Shown here one piece after another: positions 16,135 to 24,159 of a stretch of DNA of 34,307 nucleotides. Under the pieces are notes generated by a model. It was given only the letters and a program-made list of their open reading frames with translations. It made no database searches and was not told the DNA's origin. The position numbers and the translations under genes are program-made. The stretch lies in the NCBI GenBank assembly GCA_017305595.1, contig JAFKKL010000054.1, positions 1 through 34,307 on the forward strand, read 5' to 3'. Source of the stretch: Hyphomicrobiales bacterium (GTDB taxonomy: Bacteria > Pseudomonadota > Alphaproteobacteria > Rhizobiales > Xanthobacteraceae). How positions within the stretch are numbered: the stretch's first letter is position 1; the number at the start of each line of letters is the position of its first letter.

Positions 16135-17433
16135 CTAATTCTTGTTCGCCCCGACCGAAACGATCCGCTTGTCCAGAAAGGCATCGATCGCCTGCGCCAC
16201 GGCGGCTACCGAGCGAGAGCGCCAGCTCTCGGAGGTCAGGAGCTTGAGATCGTCCTTGTTGGAGACGTAGCCGAGTTCAATCAGCGCCGATGGCACGTCG
16301 GGCGCCTTCAAGACCTTGAAGCCGGCCGATTTGAGCGGATGCTTGTGCATCCGCACCGTATTCTTCATTTCGCCCATCAGAGCATGAGCGAAACGGCTGG
16401 AGAAGGTCCGCGTCTCGCGCTGGGCAAGATCGATCAGAATGTCGGCCACCTCGGTCGGTTCCTCGGTGAGGTTGACGCCGCCGATGGCGTCCGCCTTGTT
16501 TTCAAGTTCGGCGAGCCGCTCCGCCTCGGCGTCGGACGCCTTATCCGACAGCGTATAGATCGTGGCTCCCTGCGCATCGCCCTCGCGGCGCGGCAGAGCG
16601 TCAGCATGAATCGAAACGAACAGCGCCGCATTCTGGGCACGGGCGACCTTCACCCGATCGCCAAGCGGAATGAATGTGTCATCGTCGCGGGTCAGAACCA
16701 CGCGATATTTCCCGCTCTCGGCGATGCGATCGCGCAACGCCAGGCCGAATGCCAGCACGATGGCCTTCTCGGTTTCGCCGCTCGCTGCTTGCGTGCCGTT
16801 GTCGATGCCGCCATGGCCCGGATCGATCACCACGACTGGCCGCGTATCCACCCGTTCCGCGCTTTGTCCGGCATCGGCAATTACGGTCGCCGGCGGATTG
16901 CCGGGAGGCGGCTCTGCGGCGGTTTCCTTGGCCAGCGATTTGATGAACGCCGCCCGGTCCGTTGCCGCCAGTTCCACGATCAGGCGCGGCGGCTGGCCAT
17001 TGGCGGCATCGAGCACATAGGCTTTCTCGATTCTGGCGGGACCTGCGAGATCGAATACCAGCCGCGACCCGCCCGGCATCACCAGTCCGTAGCGGAATGC
17101 CTTGATGAGGCCGCGCCCGTTCTGCCCGACATTGTTGGGGAGCTTGAACGTCACCTGCGGAATGTCGACGACGACACGATCGGGATTGCCCAGCACGAAG
17201 GCGCGCAGGTCGATTTTGCGATCGAGATCGAGCACGAATCGGGTCTGCTTGCTGTCGCCCGCCACACGAACACCGGATGCGATCGGGAATGATTCTACAG
17301 CCACAGGTTGTGGCGCGCCCGCGTCGCCCGCGGCGAACGACGTCGTTACGTCACACACGAGAGCGATGCCCGCGAGTAGCGCGACGCCCCAAAAGACGCC
17401 CCATGACAAGTATCGATTCGCGCGGCCCGCCAA
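16135..17433 (-). CDS. amiC: N-acetylmuramoyl-L-alanine amidase with AMIN domain
   Basis: Zinc amidase that cuts the bond between MurNAc and the stem peptide in the periplasm, usually for daughter-cell separation. The 432-residue protein has an N-terminal hydrophobic export segment (WGVFWGVALLAGIALVCDV), an AMIN domain at about 45-165 (RFVLDLDRKIDLRAFVLGNPDRVVVDIP and so on) that targets the septum, and an Amidase_3 domain from about 200. The zinc and catalytic motifs are visible: VVIDPGHGGIDNG, the E of SGETEKAIV, the H of SIHADALP, and the E of ALIELGYVSN. The TTG at 17433 is the best start, with AGGGAA just upstream. A perfect CtrA box is centred near 60 bp upstream, which suggests cell-cycle control. 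It leads the amiC-mrcA cell-wall block. Confidence 0.95.
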   Translation of the reverse strand: MAGRANRYLSWGVFWGVALLAGIALVCDVTTSFAAGDAGAPQPVAVESFPIASGVRVAGDSKQTRFVLDLDRKIDLRAFVLGNPDRVVVDIPQVTFKLPNNVGQNGRGLIKAFRYGLVMPGGSRLVFDLAGPARIEKAYVLDAANGQPPRLIVELAATDRAAFIKSLAKETAAEPPPGNPPATVIADAGQSAERVDTRPVVVIDPGHGGIDNGTQAASGETEKAIVLAFGLALRDRIAESGKYRVVLTRDDDTFIPLGDRVKVARAQNAALFVSIHADALPRREGDAQGATIYTLSDKASDAEAERLAELENKADAIGGVNLTEEPTEVADILIDLAQRETRTFSSRFAHALMGEMKNTVRMHKHPLKSAGFKVLKAPDVPSALIELGYVSNKDDLKLLTSESWRSRSVAAVAQAIDAFLDKRIVSVGANKN

Positions 17434-18145
17434 CGTTTCCCTAGCCTCCGAGCTGCTTCAGATACCGCAATAGGACGGCACGGTTAATCCAGACTTAATG
17501 CGGTGTTACCGATTTTTTCCGGCTGTTGCGGGCACGCGACGCTTCCCTTGCATGGGGCCGATAATCGACGTATGTAACGAGAGTTGACGGTATAAACTCC
17601 CGGTTGTGTCGCGTTCAACCTCCCGGAGCAGCGCCGGATCACCTCAAACAACCCATTTCGGGCCATGAGGGTTTCCAGCGCCATTTGCCGCCTCGCCCCA
17701 CGGTCAGCGCAGTGCGCGGCTGTTCGGTCAGGTGGTCAGTCCGAGTGGAGCCGGTCCCGGCGTTCTTTATCCAGGGGCAGGTCTTTGACACAGCATGATC
17801 GGTTATCGTGGTCGCAAGACTGCAATATGCGATAGCTGACAGGCGCCCCGGCGTCGTGTCGGCCCGTCAGCGCCAACAAGGCGGCGCCATTGTGCCGCCA
17901 ACCTGTTCAGACGGGCCGACGCTTGATGCGCCAGACTGTAACTCCGGCCGAATTTTCCGCGACGACCTCGCCGACGCGACGCATGAGCGACGCGCGACGC
18001 ATGGCGTTCGCCTCGGTTCCGGGACAGCGCAGCGGTTTTCGCTTCGGCCTTCCCCTCACCCCCGAATCAGGTGGACCGTCGCGCTCCCCGGCTGCGCCCA
18101 TTGTGCCTGCCGCCCTGCGCGTCCTCCGCCGCCAAGAGTTTTCCC
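17434..18145. other. 712-bp non-coding region: amiC promoter and long rne leader
   Basis: No convincing gene is seen on either strand. The left 70 bp hold the amiC control region with its CtrA box. The rest probably holds the rne promoter and a long 5' untranslated leader; RNase E mRNAs of several bacteria carry long leaders through which the enzyme limits its own synthesis. Candidate elements are GATAAT (17560-17565) with a GCGACG 18 bp upstream, and TTGACG (17584-17589), TTGACA (17785-17790) without well-placed -10 boxes. A near-direct repeat of GCGACGCATG occurs around 17978-18003. None of these is strong. Confidence 0.5.
17483..17498 (-). promoter_or_regulatory. Perfect CtrA box upstream of amiC
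   Basis: On the minus strand the sequence reads TTAA-GTCTGGA-TTAAC, an exact match to the consensus TTAA-N7-TTAAC of CtrA, the master cell-cycle response regulator of alphaproteobacteria. It ends 50 bp before the amiC start codon, a position suited to promoter control. It faces amiC; rne begins more than 640 bp away on the other side. Confidence 0.7.
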
Positions 18146-21100
18146 ATGCCAAACAAGATGTTGATCGATGCGACCCACCCGGAAGAGACCCGGGTGGTCG
18201 TGGTTCGCGGCAACCGAGTTGAAGAATTCGATTTCGAATCCGCGCAACGCAAGCAACTCCGCGGAAACATCTATCTCGCCAAGGTCACGCGGGTCGAACC
18301 GTCGCTGCAAGCGGCGTTCATCGAATACGGCGGCAACCGCCACGGCTTCCTGGCCTTCAGCGAAATCCATCCCGACTACTATCAAATTCCGGTCGCCGAT
18401 CGTCAGGCCCTGATCGAGGCCGACGAGCGCGCCCATCGCGAAGCCGAGGAAGAGAACGAGCATCGCTCGTCGCGCCGCCGCTCGCGTCATCGCAACTCGC
18501 GCCGCCGCTCCAGCGGCGAGCGGGTGCAGAGCGAAGTAATCGAGATCACCGACGGCGAGCATCCGGCCGAGATCGTGGATCACGCCGCGGCTGCCGGGGA
18601 AGCCGGCGAGGCTCCGCTCGTTACGTCGGGCGATGCCGAGCATGTTGCTGTCGGCGCGGATCATACCGATGAGCATCACGAGGTTGCTTCGGATCAGCCT
18701 CATATCGCCGAAGCCGATCACGCCGCGTCGGGCGAAAGCCACATCGAGGCACCCCAGCCGTTTGAAGCCCCGGCGCCGGATGCACCCGCCATGCCGGTGT
18801 TCGAGGCACAGCCGGAAGCGGCCCCTGCCCTGACCTCTTACGATCCCGCCGCGCACGCGGAGGCTATTCCATCCGAGGATGCGGCTTCCGCCGAACATGC
18901 CGATGTCGTTGCATTTCATGACGATCAGACCGCGCATCACGATGAGGTCGAGCATCGTGACGATGCGCCGCATGCCGACGTCCACCACGACGACACGCAT
19001 CTCGACCATGATGATGCGGATCACGACGACGAGGATGACGGCGACGACGAAGCCGAAGAAGAGGTTGTGGAATCGGTTGGCGGCGACGACGCGCTGGAGG
19101 AAATGCCGGAGCGCACTTTCCGCCCGCGCCGTCAGTACAAGATTCAGGAAGTCATCAAGCGCCGTCAGGTGATGCTGGTGCAGGTCGTGAAGGAAGAGCG
19201 CGGCAACAAGGGCGCGGCGCTCACTACCTACCTGTCGCTGGCGGGTCGTTACGCGGTGCTGATGCCCAACACCGCGCGCGGCGGCGGCATCAGCCGCAAG
19301 ATCACCTCGGCGCAGGACCGTTCGCGGCTGAAGGAAGTGGTGCAGGATCTCGACGTGCCGGAAGGCATGGGCATCATCCTGCGCACCGCCGGCGCGGCGC
19401 GTACCAAGCCGGAAATCAAGCGCGATTTCGAATACCTGATCCGGATGTGGGAAACCGTCCGCGACACCACGCTGCGCTCGCAGGCACCGACGCTGGTTTA
19501 CGAGGAAGGCTCGCTGATCAAGCGCTCGCTGCGCGATCTCTTCAACAAGGAGATCGACGAAATCCAGGTCGCAGGCGAAGCCGGCTACCGTGAAGCGCGC
19601 GACTTCATGAAGATGCTGATGCCCTCCAGCGTCCGCGCCGTGAAGCCGTATCGCGACGGTCAACCGCTGTTCTCGCGCATGGGCGTCGAAAGCCAGCTCG
19701 ACGTGATGTTCACGCCGATCGTGCAACTGCGATCGGGCGGTTATCTCGTCATCAACCAGACCGAGGCGCTGGTTTCCATCGACGTCAACTCCGGGCGTTC
19801 GACCCGCGAGCATCACATCGAGGACACCGCGCTCAAGACCAATCTCGAAGCGGCTGAGGAAGTCGCGCGGCAATTGCGCTTGCGCGATCTCGCCGGCCTC
19901 ATCGTCATCGACTTCATCGACATGGACGAGCGCCGCAACAACCGCGCCGTCGAACGCAAGCTCAGCGACTGCCTGCGGCAGGATCGCGCCCGCATTCAGG
20001 TCGGCCGCATCTCGCATTTCGGCCTGCTGGAAATGTCGCGCCAGCGCATCCGCGCCAGCGTGCTGGAAAGCTCGACCGAGCCCTGTCCGCATTGCGGCGG
20101 CAGCGGCCATATCCGCTCGGTCTCCTCGGTGGCGCTGCAAGTGCTGCGCAATCTCGAGGAAATCCTGATGAAGGGCGCGACGCACAACCTCACGGTGCGT
20201 ACCCGCAACGACGTCGCGCTCTATGTGCTCAATCACAAGCGCGCGCATCTGCGCGATCTCGAAACCAGCTTCAAGGTGACGCTGTCGGTGCTCGCCGATC
20301 CGACGCTCGGCGGTCAGCAGGCATTCGTCATCGATCGCGGCGAACAGGTGCATACGCTGGAAGCCGCCAAGGCGTTGCTCGCGGCGCAAGCCGCCGCCGC
20401 GCCGGCGATCATGGATGATGCCTTCGACGATGACGACGCGTTCGACGTCGAGGCCGAAGTCGAAACCGAGGAAACCGAAGGCCTGACCGACGAGCAGGCA
20501 TCGGGCGAAGGCAGCGATGCGAACGACGGCGAGTCCGCCGGTGACGGCCAGCGGCGTCGGCGCAGGCGTCGGCGGCGTGGCCGCGACTCCCGCGATCAGG
20601 AGAGCGCGCAGAACGATAACGAGACCGCGGTGTCGGCGCTCGACATCGACGATGCCGCGCAAGTCGCGGAGATGGTCGGCGATCGCGGCGAAGATGCCGA
20701 TGACGACCGCGAAGCCACCTCGCAGGACGAGCAAGGCGAAGGTGGTGAACGTCGTCCACGCCGTCGTGGCCGCCGTGGTGGTCGCCGCCGTCGTGGTGGA
20801 GGCGAGGAAGGTTTGGCTGCGTCCATCACCGATGAACTCGCCCCCCCGTCCGCACCGGAAGTTACCGAAGCCGTCGCCGACTTCGATGGCGGCACGCCTT
20901 CCGATGCCGCACCGATGCATCACGCGAACGACGCCGAAACCGATCAGCCGACGCCTGTGGTGGCCGAGGGTTCCACGCCGGCAGAGGACACGACGCCGGA
21001 GCACGAATCCGTTGTGTCGGAATCTGCTGCAGACGCCGAGAAATCGAGACGCCGCCGCTCGACGGTGCGCGAGAAGGTCAGCTTCGCGTCGAGCGATGCA

Positions 21101-21265
21101 CCCGCCGCTCCCGTCACCGCGGAAGTCCCGCAAGCCGCTCCGATCGCGGTTGAGGAGCCGATGGCGTCACCCGCCCCTGCTCCGGAATCGGCCGTGGAAA
21201 CTCCCGACGCACCTGCGCCGCGTCGTGCCGGCTGGTGGTCCCGCCGCTTCGGCGGCGGTAACTGA
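18146..21265 (+). CDS. rne: Ribonuclease E with large His/Asp-rich insert in the S1 domain
   Basis: Endoribonuclease that starts mRNA decay and processes rRNA, 1039 residues from ATG 18146 (MPNKMLIDATHPEETRVVV, the standard RNase E beginning; in-frame codons upstream have no family match). The S1 domain begins around residue 38 (LRGNIYLAKVTRVEPSLQAA), is interrupted at about 90-325 by a charged insert (first Arg-rich, then very rich in His and Asp), and resumes at YKIQEVIKRRQVMLVQV. The catalytic core has the Mg-binding Asp in SIDVNSGR (D546) and in IDFIDMD, and the zinc link CPHCGGSG (C647, C650). The C-terminal third is disordered, with acidic stretches and Arg-rich RNA-binding runs, ending in GWWSRRFGGGN, a tail seen in Rhizobiales RNase E. 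It is presumably the degradosome scaffold. Confidence 0.97.
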   Translation: MPNKMLIDATHPEETRVVVVRGNRVEEFDFESAQRKQLRGNIYLAKVTRVEPSLQAAFIEYGGNRHGFLAFSEIHPDYYQIPVADRQALIEADERAHREAEEENEHRSSRRRSRHRNSRRRSSGERVQSEVIEITDGEHPAEIVDHAAAAGEAGEAPLVTSGDAEHVAVGADHTDEHHEVASDQPHIAEADHAASGESHIEAPQPFEAPAPDAPAMPVFEAQPEAAPALTSYDPAAHAEAIPSEDAASAEHADVVAFHDDQTAHHDEVEHRDDAPHADVHHDDTHLDHDDADHDDEDDGDDEAEEEVVESVGGDDALEEMPERTFRPRRQYKIQEVIKRRQVMLVQVVKEERGNKGAALTTYLSLAGRYAVLMPNTARGGGISRKITSAQDRSRLKEVVQDLDVPEGMGIILRTAGAARTKPEIKRDFEYLIRMWETVRDTTLRSQAPTLVYEEGSLIKRSLRDLFNKEIDEIQVAGEAGYREARDFMKMLMPSSVRAVKPYRDGQPLFSRMGVESQLDVMFTPIVQLRSGGYLVINQTEALVSIDVNSGRSTREHHIEDTALKTNLEAAEEVARQLRLRDLAGLIVIDFIDMDERRNNRAVERKLSDCLRQDRARIQVGRISHFGLLEMSRQRIRASVLESSTEPCPHCGGSGHIRSVSSVALQVLRNLEEILMKGATHNLTVRTRNDVALYVLNHKRAHLRDLETSFKVTLSVLADPTLGGQQAFVIDRGEQVHTLEAAKALLAAQAAAAPAIMDDAFDDDDAFDVEAEVETEETEGLTDEQASGEGSDANDGESAGDGQRRRRRRRRRGRDSRDQESAQNDNETAVSALDIDDAAQVAEMVGDRGEDADDDREATSQDEQGEGGERRPRRRGRRGGRRRRGGGEEGLAASITDELAPPSAPEVTEAVADFDGGTPSDAAPMHHANDAETDQPTPVVAEGSTPAEDTTPEHESVVSESAADAEKSRRRRSTVREKVSFASSDAPAAPVTAEVPQAAPIAVEEPMASPAPAPESAVETPDAPAPRRAGWWSRRFGGGN

Positions 21266-21298
21266 CAAGTTCACGATCGCTGCGAAGCTATCCGAAGT

Positions 21299-21372
21299 GT
21301 CATTGCCGGGCTTGACCCGGCAATCCATCCTCTCAAAAGAAATGGATGCGCGGATCAAGTCCGCGCATGACG
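21299..21372. repeat. Paired palindromic intergenic element (two inverted GTCAT...ATCCAT units)
   Basis: The left unit (21299-21329) contains the stem TTGCCGGG-CTTGA-CCCGGCAA (21303-21323). The right unit (21342-21372) contains ATGCGCGGA-TCAAG-TCCGCGCAT (21346-21368). The right unit is an inverted, diverged copy of the left, sharing the GTCAT...CTTGA...ATCCAT frame. I recognise this as a dispersed REP-like element of the Bradyrhizobium group. It lies between the convergent 3' ends of rne and the aminotransferase gene and may end transcription from both sides. Confidence 0.75.
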
Positions 21373-21394
21373 TTGGACGATTCTGTAAGCCGCT

Positions 21395-22585
21395 TCAGCG
21401 TTTCAGCCAGCGCGTAATCCGTGCAACGGCCTCGTGCATATCATCCGCTGATTGCGCGTAGCAGAAGCGCACGAATTGGCGGCCGTGGACCGGATCGAAA
21501 TCGACCCCGGGGGTCGCTGCGACGTGCGCGTGCTCCAGCATCCGCTTGGCGAAATCAAAACTGCCGTCGGTGAACTTCGACACGTCGGCGTAGAGATAGA
21601 ACGCGCCGTCGGCCGGCAGGAACTCACTCAAGCCGGCATGCGGCAATCCCTCGATCAAGATGCGGCGGTTCTCCTCGTAGCCGTGCTTGATCGCTTCCAT
21701 TTCCTCGCGACCGTCGAATGCCGCTTCGGCTGCGATCTGCGATAGCGTCGGCACCGAGATCGACAAGTTCTGCTGCAAGCGTTCGATGGGCCGCACCAGG
21801 GTTTCCGGCACCACCATCCAGCCGACGCGCCAGCCGGTCATGCAGAAGTATTTCGAGAACGAATTGATCACCAGCGCGTCCGGCGACAGTTCGGCGGCGG
21901 TCACCGCAGGAAACGCATAGTCGAGACCGTGATAGATCTCGTCGGAAATGAAACGGATGCCGGCGCTGTCCGCCGCTGCGATCAGTCCGGTCAATGCCTC
22001 ACGCGACATCATGGTGCCGGTCGGGTTCGCCGGGCTGCCGACCAGCACGCCCTTCAACGGCGTCTTGCGGTGAGCTGCGAGCAGCATCTCGCCGGTCAAG
22101 GCATGGCGAGTGTCGCTGTGGGTCTCGATCAGCACCGGTTCACAGCCAAGCGCGGTCAGAATATGCCGGTATGGCGGATAGCCGGGAACCGTGACGGCGA
22201 CGCGATCCCCCGGCTCGAACATCGAAAGGAACGCCAGAATGAACCCGCCCGACGAGCCGGTAGTGACGACGATCCGCGCCGGATCGACCTCACAGCCATA
22301 AGTGTCGCGATAGTGGCGCGCGATCCGCGCCCGCAGCGACGGGATGCCAAGCGCGGAGGTATAATCGATCCGCCCGTCGTCGAGCGCGGCCTTGGCGGCG
22401 GCGAGCGCCGTTTTCGGCGCCGATGCAGATGGTTGCCCGACTTCCATATGGATGACATGACCACCTTTGGCCTCGATCGCGGCGGCGGCGGCCATCACGT
22501 CCATCACCATGAACGGTGGAACGTTGCTGCGGCCGGATGCCGCCAGTATCGCCTTAGCTCTCTCGGTTACCATCGTATCGGACAT
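21395..22585 (-). CDS. Class I/II PLP-dependent aminotransferase
   Basis: Fold-type I aminotransferase of the aspartate aminotransferase family, 396 residues. PLP-binding residues are visible: K245 in NSFSKYFCMTGWRVGW (Schiff base), D215 and Y218 in SDEIYHGL, N187 in SPANPTG, and the C-terminal substrate Arg in VRFCYA. The family contains aspartate, alanine and aromatic aminotransferases as well as LL-DAP aminotransferase; the exact amino donor is not clear. It is convergent with rne across a palindromic repeat and divergent from the M48 protease gene, with 85 bp between their likely start codons. Confidence 0.92.
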   Translation of the reverse strand: MSDTMVTERAKAILAASGRSNVPPFMVMDVMAAAAAIEAKGGHVIHMEVGQPSASAPKTALAAAKAALDDGRIDYTSALGIPSLRARIARHYRDTYGCEVDPARIVVTTGSSGGFILAFLSMFEPGDRVAVTVPGYPPYRHILTALGCEPVLIETHSDTRHALTGEMLLAAHRKTPLKGVLVGSPANPTGTMMSREALTGLIAAADSAGIRFISDEIYHGLDYAFPAVTAAELSPDALVINSFSKYFCMTGWRVGWMVVPETLVRPIERLQQNLSISVPTLSQIAAEAAFDGREEMEAIKHGYEENRRILIEGLPHAGLSEFLPADGAFYLYADVSKFTDGSFDFAKRMLEHAHVAATPGVDFDPVHGRQFVRFCYAQSADDMHEAVARITRWLKR

Positions 22586-22670
22586 CTGCTATCTGACCTG
22601 CGTTCCGGATTACGCCGAACGCGGCTCCGCGCCGCCGTCTCGCCGTATTCCAAGGTTTGGTAGGGCATAT

Positions 22671-24119
22671 ATGGAATCCGACCATCGGCCAATGACGAAA
22701 CCTGCAGCTACACCTGCCATCGCCGCCTCGCGCAGCCGCGCCTTTTTCAGAGCCGCCGTGGTGACGCTGAGCATCGTGCTCGCGGCTGCGCCGATGGTTG
22801 CCCGCGCGCAGGAAAATCAAGGCAACAAGGGCCCGCGCCTGCTGCGCGACAGCGAGATCGAGCAACTGCTGCGCGACTACACCCGGCCGATCCTGCGCGC
22901 CGCCGGGCTCGAGAAGCAGAACATTCAGGTCGCGATCATCAACGACCCCAGCTTCAACGCTTTCGTCGCCGATGGCCGTCGCATTTTCGTGAACTACGGC
23001 GCGCTGATGAAATCAAAGACGCCGAACCAGTTGATCGGCGTGCTGGCGCACGAGACAGGCCACCTCGCCGGCGGGCATCTTTCCAAGCTGCGGACCCAGT
23101 TGGCGCACGCACAGACGCAGATGATCGTGGCGATGCTGCTCGGCGTCGGCGCCATGGTTGCGGGCTCGGGCCGCAACAACGGCGCGAGCAATGCCGGCAT
23201 GGCGGCAATCAGCGCACCTCAGGAAATGATCCGCCGCAATCTGCTGTCGTACCAGCGTCAGAAGGAGGAAAACGCCGATCGCGCCGGCGTGCGTTTCCTC
23301 ACCGCCACCCACCAATCCGCCAAGGGCATGTACGAAACGTTCCAGCGCTTCACCAACGAGAGCCTGTTCGCCTCGCGCGGTGCCGATCCTTATCTGCAAT
23401 CGCATCCGATGCCGGCGGACCGCGTCGCCGCGCTGGCGGCGCTGGCGAAAAGCAGCCCGTATTGGGACAAGACCGACGATCCTGCGTTGCAGGCGCGGCA
23501 CGACATGATGCGGGCGAAGACCTCGGGTTTCATGGAACGCCCGGAAACGGTGTATCGGCGCTATCCGCTGTCGGATACCAGCCTGCCCGCGCGCTACGCC
23601 CGCGCCATCTCGACCTACCTGCACGGCGATCCGCGCTCGGCCCAGACCCAGATCGACGGCCTGATCAGGGAACAGCCCAACAATCCCTATTTCCACGAAT
23701 TGCGCGGGCAAGCATTGCTTGAAGGCGGCAAGCCGAACGAGGCAATCGCGCCGCTGCGCAAGGCCGTGCAACTGTCGCGTCAGGCCCCGCTCATCCAGAT
23801 GTTACTGGGGCAGGCGCTGGTTGCGACCAACAATAAAGCCTATTCTGCAGAGGCAATCTCGATTCTGCGGTCCGCGCTGATCCGGGAACCGGAGGCTGCG
23901 CAAGGGTACGCGCAACTCGCGATGGCTTATGGCCAGAAAGGCGAATATGCGGAAGCCGATCTCGCCTCGGCGCAGGCGGCCTCTTTGCGCGGCGACACTA
24001 AGACGGCGCGGGGGCTTGCTGCGCGCGCCAAGACCCGTTTCGCCGTCGGCACGCCCGGTTGGGTGAGAGCCGACGATATCGTCAGCGCCAAACCGATGCC
24101 CGGTGAAAAGCGCGACTAA
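22671..24119 (+). CDS. Periplasmic M48 family metalloprotease with TPR region (BepA-like)
   Basis: A 482-residue secreted protein. The signal peptide spans about residues 20-46 (AFFRAAVVTLSIVLAAAPMVARA, cleaved before QENQ). The M48 catalytic motif HETGH (residues 127-131) is followed by the third zinc ligand in QKEENADRAG. The C-terminal half is helical and TPR-like (PYFHELRGQALLEGGKPNEA, GYAQLAMAYGQKGEYAEADL). This matches BepA/YfgC, a periplasmic protease-chaperone that controls outer-membrane protein assembly, including LptD. ATG 22671 is chosen; the frame is open further left but that would run into the divergent aminotransferase gene. ATG 22692 is also possible. The next gene, a DsbA-like protein, follows by 40 bp and is probably in the same operon. 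Confidence 0.92.
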   Translation: MESDHRPMTKPAATPAIAASRSRAFFRAAVVTLSIVLAAAPMVARAQENQGNKGPRLLRDSEIEQLLRDYTRPILRAAGLEKQNIQVAIINDPSFNAFVADGRRIFVNYGALMKSKTPNQLIGVLAHETGHLAGGHLSKLRTQLAHAQTQMIVAMLLGVGAMVAGSGRNNGASNAGMAAISAPQEMIRRNLLSYQRQKEENADRAGVRFLTATHQSAKGMYETFQRFTNESLFASRGADPYLQSHPMPADRVAALAALAKSSPYWDKTDDPALQARHDMMRAKTSGFMERPETVYRRYPLSDTSLPARYARAISTYLHGDPRSAQTQIDGLIREQPNNPYFHELRGQALLEGGKPNEAIAPLRKAVQLSRQAPLIQMLLGQALVATNNKAYSAEAISILRSALIREPEAAQGYAQLAMAYGQKGEYAEADLASAQAASLRGDTKTARGLAARAKTRFAVGTPGWVRADDIVSAKPMPGEKRD

Positions 24120-24159
24120 TTCCACGTTACTCCGACACGTTTGTCAGAAGGATCAATTC

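Noticed and set aside
17584-17596. TTGACG immediately followed by TATAAA as a promoter
   Set aside because: The hexamers are only one base apart, so they cannot serve as a -35/-10 pair; neither has a partner at 16-18 bp.
18056-21133. Open reading frame of about 1025 codons antisense to rne
   Set aside because: It mirrors the rne codon pattern in a high-GC gene rich in Asp, Glu, Arg and Ala codons, which removes stops from the opposite strand. The translation has no domain, is Arg/His/Val-rich, and RNase E is unmistakable on the plus strand.
22467-22670. Leftward extension of the M48 protease frame to 22467
   Set aside because: It would overlap the first 119 bp of the divergent aminotransferase gene and place 68 unlike residues before a clear signal peptide.
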